Source of the DNA: Acephala macrosclerotiorum
Lineage: Eukaryota > Ascomycota > Leotiomycetes > Helotiales > Mollisiaceae
Direction of reading: 5' to 3'
DNA length: 64,000 nucleotides
Assembly (NCBI GenBank): GCA_014904845.1
Contig: MU119277.1
Coordinates: 124,001 to 188,000 of the forward strand
The position numbers and the translations under genes were made by a program. Below, one piece after another: positions 57,081 to 64,000 of the stretch. Position 1 is the stretch's first letter. Every line of letters starts with the position of its first letter. The notes beneath the pieces are model-generated. The model searched no databases and was not told where the DNA came from. It saw only the letters and a list, made by a program, of their open reading frames with translations.

Positions 57081-57591
57081 ATATTTGACTTTTTGATGAT
57101 GCTTCTTCTTGCGTTTTCATTGCTATGAGTCTTGCAAGATCGTTTGTGCGACGTTGTAAGCTGACTTGGTCTTGGTTCTCCGAGCCGACCCCGCACTCTC
57201 AGGGGTGCCAAGACACTAAGCGAGAACCCCTTTATGGCTTTGGAAAACGACTTTTCTGGGCACTATTGCATTTACTCGTAATCAATAAGTACATTAAGCT
57301 CTCCTACAGCCAGAAATATCTAAATAAGGTGTTGATAGGAGTGAGATATCGAATACATGGTTGCTGTGTATGAGAAGTGCAGTTCGCTTATGAAAACCGT
57401 AAGAATCAAGAAACGAAGGATCTTGCAAAAGTTAGAACAAGTTCTGCGTTTCATTTGCAAGTCTCCGTCTAGTATTTAATATCATGCACGTAACGCAGTT
57501 CTATAATACAGCTTTCTAAATCCCGCAAAAGCCAACCCCTCACTCATCCCCGCACTCGAACACTCTCAGCCGAGAGTCAGTCCCAAGCCTT

Positions 57592-58452
57592 TCAGCTCCT
57601 TGCCTCATCTATATCCAACCACCTCGCCTCCAACTGCCTCGCCTCAGCATCTTTCAATTCTCGCTTTTGAATTTCGCGCAAAGTTGTTATGTAAGTGGTG
57701 TTCCCACTAGTAAGTGCATGCTCGTCTATCATCTGATTAGGACTTTACCTGGACGAAGTGATTTGATGGGGAAGAGTTTCGAGGTTGCAGTCATGAAAAG
57801 AATATGTAGGAGCTTACAATTACGCTTGTGGATGTCGAGCATTGCATTCGTTTCTTCGATGGCTTGATATTCCCGTTCGCTGATTAGGCCTTCGGCGAGG
57901 TTACGCTTGTTGTCGTTGCGACACTGACTCTGATTAGGCTTTGTTCTATATTATGGCTTTTGAAGCATGAAGGATAAGGTGAAAACGAAGAGGAATTGAG
58001 TAAAATTTGAGGCGGGGGTCTTACACATGACTCAACATTAACTCCAGACTCGTGACCCTCGAAAACCATGCTGTTTGGTTGAAACGTTACACAGCTTCCA
58101 GCCTTGGAGTATGGTTCGCATTGATACCTGTTTTGATTAGCTACCATAGATAGTCAAGACTCCATGAAATATTGGGGAGCGAGTATTAAAGAGGGAAGTA
58201 CCATTGACTCCAAATCGAAACTTGGTTGACGTGTACTGGTTCAGGAGAGCATCCGAGTTGGGGGCAATCGCAAGGATTCGCTCTGGCACAAGTGTCGGGT
58301 GCTATACGGCAATCATTATCCGTGGTCATCCATCGGTAATTGCCTCCAGGCCCACCACCAGGGAGGCTTAAGAATGCGAAGCTGTAGCCTTCGCAGACGG
58401 CGGAGATGAGACGTGCGAGGAGGAAGGAGACGAGAAGGATAGTGATGTGCAT
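57592..58452 (-). CDS. Copy C: small secreted Cys-rich protein, intact
   Basis: ATG 58452 begins a signal peptide (MHITILLVSFLLARLISAV) and CEGYSFAFLSLPGGG. Exon 1 continues YRWMTTDNDCRIAPDTCARA, NPCDCPQLGCSPEPVHVNQV and ends SQW before GTACTT. Exon 2 encodes YQCEPYSKAGSCVTFQPN to VNVESC, exon 3 CRNDNKRNLAEGLISEREYQ and AIEETNAMLDIHKRN. An extra intron (about 57719-57814) not present in copy B leads to YEHALTSGNTTYITTLREIQ and RWLDIDEARS, with TGA at 57592-57594. The Cys pattern and first two intron positions match copy B. Confidence 0.77.
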
Positions 58453-59001
58453 GATAATTTTGAGCGTGAGTGCTTATTTAATTTGAGTGAGGCGTGGTAA
58501 TGAGATTGATTGAATACTCGCGATAAGATGGTAGAAAAATAGGAAAGTGGTTGCAAGAAGTAAAAGGCTTGTTGTATAGTTGATAGGATGAGAAAGAGAT
58601 ATCACGTTCGAGGCTTAAGCACTATTGAGCTGGTATCTTGGCTCGAAAGAGATCTCTCTCTTGACTCACTGAATGGCAAGAAACTGGGGTTGAGCCTTGT
58701 GGAGTCATAGATGGCAACTTCTCTCATTGACTCGCATAAGTGTTTCATGAGTGATTCACGGAGTAGATATATGACTGTAGAAGGCTTCTCAACCTCAACG
58801 TGGGAATGAACTTGCCACCCATGAGCTCCAAACCACTCTTCCATTGCAGATATTGCTTGACCGGAGTCTCACGATCAGTTAACAACAGAATGCTGATAAT
58901 GTCACGGAAGTTAAGCTCTTACACATAAAATAATGAGGTCAAATCGCTGTATTTGTACTCTACATGAAACATAACATCATCTAATGTACAAGTCCAAACA
59001 T
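58453..59001. other. Spacer, no gene seen
   Basis: Promoter of copy C and 3' flank of the catalase locus; one open frame at 58602-58844 has no family feature. Confidence 0.4.
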
Positions 59002-60726
59002 CTAGTGAGCAGCGACACCATTCGTGTGGCCATTTACTCTGTTCGTACCATTGATCTTCGAGAAAGCCCCATGACTGCCCTTCACTGGCGCACCATTACT
59101 CTCCGAAGCTCCTAGATTACCATTCATCCCATTCGCAGCCTTCCTTGTTTTTCCCATACCGTTGTGGGTGCCATTGAATGTGAGATCAGCGATACCATTA
59201 TATCCCTTGACACCGGTAGCCTTCTCTAATCTGCTCGCAAGATCCTCGCTGACTTCACGGAATATACCAATTTGGCGCTTGATGATCTCCTTATCCTTGC
59301 AGTTCTCCGTGTGGCCAGAGACATTCTTGATCCATCGCTCCTTGGCCTTGGCATCGAAGACCCTCTCCCACAAGGCGCGAGGGGCATTGAAGTCCTCCTC
59401 GCGGATCTCGGAGAGGAAGGTGATGGCGTTTCCAGTGAAGTGTCCATGGAACTTGTCCAAGCTGACAGTGCGTTCGCGGAAATGGATAGGCTCGATAGAG
59501 CTGATGTAGTTAGGTCTCGAGCCTTGGTTGAGGAACGCCATACTTCCGTCTCGTTGGAAGTTTGCGAAGCGGTAATTGGTCCGAGGAGCGTTGACGGGCA
59601 ATTACTGGTAGTTGACACCGACGCGATGGCGGTGTGCGTCGGGGTAAGAGAAGAGTCGCGATTGCAAGACCGGGTCGGCGGAAGGTTCAATTCCTGGAAC
59701 CATGTATGAGGGGTTGAAAGCCACCTGCTCGATCTCGGCGAAGTAGTTCTTGGCGTTCTCGTTCAAGGTGAATTCTCCGACCTTTCGGAGAGGGAACTGT
59801 TTGTGTGGCCAGATATGTGTTAAGTCGAAGACATTGATCTTCTGCTTCTCCCAAAGCTCTTCAGCCTCGGCTGCAGTAATGGTCTGAACCTCCAATGACC
59901 ATTTGGGGAAATCGCCCTTCTCGATGGCTTCGTACAGATCTTTCTGAGAGTAGTCGGGCGACTTGGTGGCGGATTCTTCTTGTGTGAGGAACTTGGTGCC
60001 TTGCTGGGAGATCATGTGAAATTGGCAGTAGATCTATTCACCCTTCTTGTTAACGAGCTTGGTAGTGTGTCCGTAATAGCCGTGCATGAAGCAGTAGCCG
60101 TCGGGGATACCTCTGTCACCCATCAAGATCATGACTTGGTGGACGGACTCGGGGTTTTGAGAAAGATAGTCCCAGAATGCAGTCGAGTCGTCAGCGTGTG
60201 TGAGGTGGGTGGATGGGTGGCGCTTTTGGGTGTGGATGAAGTGAGGGAACTTCGCAGGGTCGCGGAGGAAGAAGACGGGTGTGTTGTTAGCGACAAGATC
60301 CCAGTTTCCTTCGTTGGTCTTGAACTTCACGGAGAAGCCTCGAGGGTCTCGGGCGCAGTCGTGAGAACCTGACTCGCCACCGACGGTGGAGAATCTGACA
60401 GTGACTGGGCATTCTGCTCCCTCCTTGAACATGTCTGCAAGACACAAATCCTCGAGAGAGTTTGTGGTCTTGTAAACACCATGGGTACCGGAACCCTTTG
60501 CGTGGACGACTCGCTCGGGGATACGCTCGCGGTCGAAGTGTGAAAGGAGGTCGATTAAATGGAAATCTTGTAAGAGTAGAGGACCATTCTCGCCCATTCG
60601 TTGGGTCTCATATGGATGAGGCATGGGAACGCCATTGCTGGTTGCGTAGACGGCGTCCTGAGACTTGGCAGATCTATCATCTTGATAGCTGCGGAGGCTG
60701 TCGCCGCCCGAAGTTTGCCCTGACAT
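59002..60726 (-). pseudogene. Haem catalase with two in-frame nonsense codons
   Basis: Intact catalases split hydrogen peroxide. A single uninterrupted frame runs from ATG 60726 (MSGQTSGGDSLRSYQDDR) to HTNGVAAH at 59002, about 574 codons including two stops. The catalytic His lies in VVHAKGSGTHG, the Asn in VANNTPVFFLRD and the haem-ligand Tyr in RLFSYPDAHRHR; the C-terminus is Asn/Gly-rich. The first stop is TAG at 60034-60036, where the family normally has Trp in GEWVYCQFH. The second is TAA at 59602-59604, where a second Gln normally follows NYQ. Both are single transitions at CpA dinucleotides, one on each strand. No intron can remove them. If real, the product would stop about 230 residues in, before the haem Tyr. 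Confidence 0.88.
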
Positions 60727-62342
60727 ATTGAATGATATTGAGGTGTAAAGTGTATGAAATATACAGTATGGAAACTGGCTTGAACAGGGCAGGGAAAAAG
60801 ACGACGAACGCCAAATTGATATACGACTGACGTTTGCCCCCATGTATCTATCATGATCTCATGGATGGAATATGCATTCCATCTGATTCGCGGAAATTGC
60901 ACGTCAGTCTTGGATTCAAAGCACCTTGTAGACTAGTAGTTACGCTGGCGTCGGCTCTTCCACGCGGAAGCAGGACTAAGAGATCGAGAACATCGAGGTG
61001 AGTGATCTTACATAAGGAGATGGACGTATCAGATTGGTTGAGGATTGCCATGTCCACCCAGATTGAAGCGAAACTATTGTCTTATTCGTGTTCGTCCTGA
61101 GTGCCGCATTTGCCAACTTCGATTGAGGCTCCGCCGGCGCGTTCTGACAGCACATCTCAGATGTAGATGCGGTGGTAAGATAGGGATGGTGAGGTATAGT
61201 GCGGGTCATCGTATGGAATTCTTTGATCGCGTCTGCAAATTGCATAAGCAAGGACATGGGATTCTTCTCGAAGGACGTTGAATACCGAAACATATCCGAG
61301 AGAAGTCTCCATCGTGGTGTTGGTGGACATCGTAGCAGCCTTGTTGGGAGAGGGAGCTAGTGGGTTGGAGAGACGCCAAAATCGATGACGTCAACATCCT
61401 TCAGGGGCTGCATTGACTAGTTGAAGCCTAAGAATCCGGGCATCAACTATTCTCTATATATTTTCACACTCTCCTGCACTCTCCACAGTATCTTAACATG
61501 AATATACCAGAAACAATCGCACACATAAGGAGATTTGGGGGAAAGAGGGGGAAAGGGTGAAGGGATCAGGGTTGTAAATACGAGCGTGGTGTCGTTGTAT
61601 ATTAGTGGGAATATCCAGAGTGCGATTTATGCGGTAGCGAAGAAGGGGAGTAAAGGAGGACTAGGGGATTTGAGGATGTGTTTTCGATTGCAACGCCTGC
61701 AGGCTGCTTATTATCTCAATTGGTGGTTGGTTATTTGTCTGTGTAACGTTTGACGCGTCACGCCTCATTGCCCCAGCCCATCAATAATCTCGACGCCGCT
61801 TTAAGGATACCCCGCACGGCGGGAACACCCCTAAGGGCATCACCTAATAATGAAAGGAGGATAGGACCGTTTAATTGAAAATATAATGCAAATGCACAAT
61901 GCTACATACTTTTACACAGCAGTAAAACTTATTACAAGCCTGAAAATACTCTTAAAGCTATCAAGATATTGTACTTTTGAGGCATGATATATCACGTGAG
62001 AGCTGCCCTTTTTGCAATATGTCAAAATGATTACTTTTTTGAGGCCAAAAAATGCAAAAAGTCTTTGATTCTATCAAACGCCTTTTTTACTTGGAGTCTT
62101 TCTATATTGGACGGTCTCTCGTTGAGAATGCATTAAAGGAGAGAAGTGCATTAACGGAGAAGTGATAAATTGCACCAAGTTTACTTTCATCGCTTTCTTT
62201 ATTGAGAGAACCCGGGGGTATTTCCGCCTTGTCCCAGAGCATCCCTATCCCCTCAACGACGGACTCGACAGGCAATTTTAGCGTCTTGGCATGTCTTGGC
62301 ACTTCTTATTCCACTCAAAAAAAAAATATATATATATTATTA
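60727..62342. other. Spacer leading into the AT-rich right-hand tract
   Basis: Catalase promoter, then no clear gene. Overlapping minus-strand frames at 60976-61397 are not convincing. From about 61860 the sequence becomes AT-rich. Confidence 0.4.
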
Positions 62343-63800
62343 CTACTCTATTCCCAAGCTATGAAACCTATTAAAATATGTACTCTCTTTACAAAAAAAA
62401 ATATCACATTGCTTGCAATTATATATAGACTTTTTTCTCTTTTTACAGTTCTTTTTATTTTCGTCCAATGTCGCTAAAAATATATTTTTTATTTTTTTTT
62501 TATATATTACACAATTTGATACTTTTTCTCTGTAAATAAACTTATAATATTTAAATAATATATTATTTAAAAACGGTTTCAAAGTATAATTAAATTTTTT
62601 CTTTTTATTTTTTCTGTTAAATCTATTTATATTAAAATATCGTATAACGATAATTTCTTTAAATACTTTATAATCTGTGTATTTGTTTTCTTTTGATACA
62701 AAAAAATAAAAAAATAGTAAATAAAAATTGATTAATATTATTTTCAACAATCAAATAATTAAAAAATAATAATTATTTTTTCTATAAATTTTTTAATAAA
62801 TATACTCCGCTTTCAATTAATTTTTTTGATTAACAATACTTAATAATTATATTTATTATTAAAAATAAAAATGTTTAATAAAACTATAAAATTGTTTTCA
62901 AAAAGTGCTTTTATTGTTTTAGTAAATATTAATATCTTTAAAAATCGTTTCTTTTTTTTTTCTATCAAATCAAACTTTTTTTCAATTATAATTATAAACA
63001 AAATTAAAGTATTATCTTTCTATACTACAAATTGTATTTTTTTATTTTCTAAGAATTTATAAAAAAAAATACTTTACGGAATTTCATTTTTTTTAGTATT
63101 TTTTATTTTCATTTCTATAAACTTAATCAAAATATTTGATTTAATTGTACACGTACTAATATACTTATATTTTTTCTTTTTTATAAACTTTAAAAACTTG
63201 ATATTAATAAACAAATTATCAAAATAAAAAATATTTTCTTTAGTAAACAATCTTTCAACCAGTTTTGCTATTACAATTAAAAAGTTGTTAGTATTAAATA
63301 CTTTAAATTAACTCACTTTATAAAGATTTAATAGACTCCGCTTTTCTTTATTTCTAATCGTATTTTTACAATGAAATATCCAACTAAAAAAATAGTTTTT
63401 TTGTGCTATTACTCAAACTTTATAACTCTCATTAATAGGCTTTCCTAGAATAATCAGAATATCAAAAGATCTCTTTTTAAATAGGTACATTGCTTCGTCA
63501 ATCGCAAAATCTCTACCAAGTATTTAAAGCTCTAAATTGACTTTTAAAAAATGAGAATTCAAGGGTTTAAACTACCACGTTATCAATATTACACTAGATA
63601 TTAAAGCACAATACTTACTCTCTCAAAAACAATCTCAAAATCTGCTCCAAGGTCTGCAATTATTAAGTGCATTCTAATATAAATAGTTTCATATCTCTCT
63701 TTAGACATAATCTCTTTCAATAGATGAATTGACTGATTATTAGTCTTATAAAACCAGTAGTCCCTCGTACAAAGTAATTCATAGATTTCCATATAAATCC
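62343..63800 (-). mobile_element. RIP-degraded piggyBac-like transposase relic
   Basis: Very AT-rich sequence with strong loss of CpA/TpG. Reading the minus strand, 63792-63601 encodes RDYWFYKTNNQSIHLLKEIM then SKERYETIYIRMHLII, resembling the N-terminal part of fungal DDE_Tnp_1_7 (piggyBac-type) transposases. At 62750-62343 the C-terminal Cys/His end is still readable: KKRKKSIYNCKQCDIFFCKE then STYFNRFHSLG. The catalytic centre between them is unreadable. The order and spacing fit one element on the minus strand; the ends were not found, and it may continue past the window. Confidence 0.55.
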
Positions 63801-64000
63801 TTATGTCTATATAAACATAGATTTTTTCGACCGTGACTAAATACTAAAATTTCAATAGAGCACGTAGCTTTAAATTCTCCTTAGACAATTAATCTATTCG
63901 CATATTCGTATGATTAACAATAATAGCCACCATTTCAATGCTTATAAACAATCTAAAGATATTCCATGCGTTAGAAGACTGTACTATAGCTAAAAGATTG

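Noticed and set aside
61780..61860. GC-rich palindrome-like stretch possibly an RNA gene
   Set aside because: No tRNA cloverleaf or 5S-like internal promoter could be drawn from it.
62871..63062. 63-codon Phe/Ile/Lys-rich frame in the right AT-rich tract
   Set aside because: Composition is what RIP-level AT content yields by chance.
1..64000. CRISPR arrays, prokaryotic insertion sequences, operon-type ribosome binding sites
   Set aside because: The DNA is fungal nuclear sequence with spliceosomal introns; no spaced repeats of the CRISPR type were seen.

Overview
The window is nuclear DNA of a filamentous ascomycete (Pezizomycotina; a leotiomycete is my guess, weakly held). The evidence is short GT-AG introns of about 45-110 bp in nearly every gene, typical fungal families (2EXR proteins, a SidF/SidL-type siderophore acyltransferase, a lipocalin-like cyclase family, a trans-acting enoyl reductase, a secreted Mn-lipoxygenase relic), and two AT-rich tracts with the CpA/TpG depletion left by repeat-induced point mutation (RIP). 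I saw no tRNA, rRNA, CRISPR or prokaryotic element.

1-14.5 kb is a run of tailoring genes that looks like one flank of a polyketide or polyketide-peptide gene cluster: cytochrome P450, flavin monooxygenase, HSL-type hydrolase, MFS exporter, signal-peptide-bearing lipocalin-like (Diels-Alderase family) protein, LovC-type trans-enoyl reductase and FUS2/CcsE-type alpha/beta hydrolase. Two pairs are divergent with shared short promoters. No synthase is present here. The left edge cuts an unknown gene, so the core enzyme may lie to the left. The right side ends in a RIP-degraded Tc1/mariner relic (15.6-16.9 kb), followed by a broken 2EXR gene.

20-40.6 kb is gene-dense housekeeping DNA: a conserved protein with four RRFxPxPVETT-like repeats, phosphatidylinositol synthase, two small two-helix membrane proteins, a disordered protein with a Cys-rich tail, TFIIH subunit Tfb1, 2-oxoglutarate dehydrogenase E1 (divergent from Tfb1), a decayed multi-pass membrane gene and the mitochondrial calcium uniporter.

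40.7-64 kb is a decaying accessory region: a complete Mutator-like element with terminal inverted repeats and a target duplication but two TAG codons in its transposase frame; a small charged hypothetical gene; a SidL/SidF-type acyltransferase that looks intact; a Mn-lipoxygenase pseudogene with large deletions and a 263-bp MITE sitting in a splice donor; a four-copy family of small secreted Cys-rich proteins (two intact, two broken); a catalase with exactly two nonsense codons, both explained by CpA-to-TpA transitions; and a RIP-degraded piggyBac-like element at the right edge. The recurring theme from 17 kb onward is otherwise intact frames stopped by single TAG/TAA codons, beside fully RIPped repeats.
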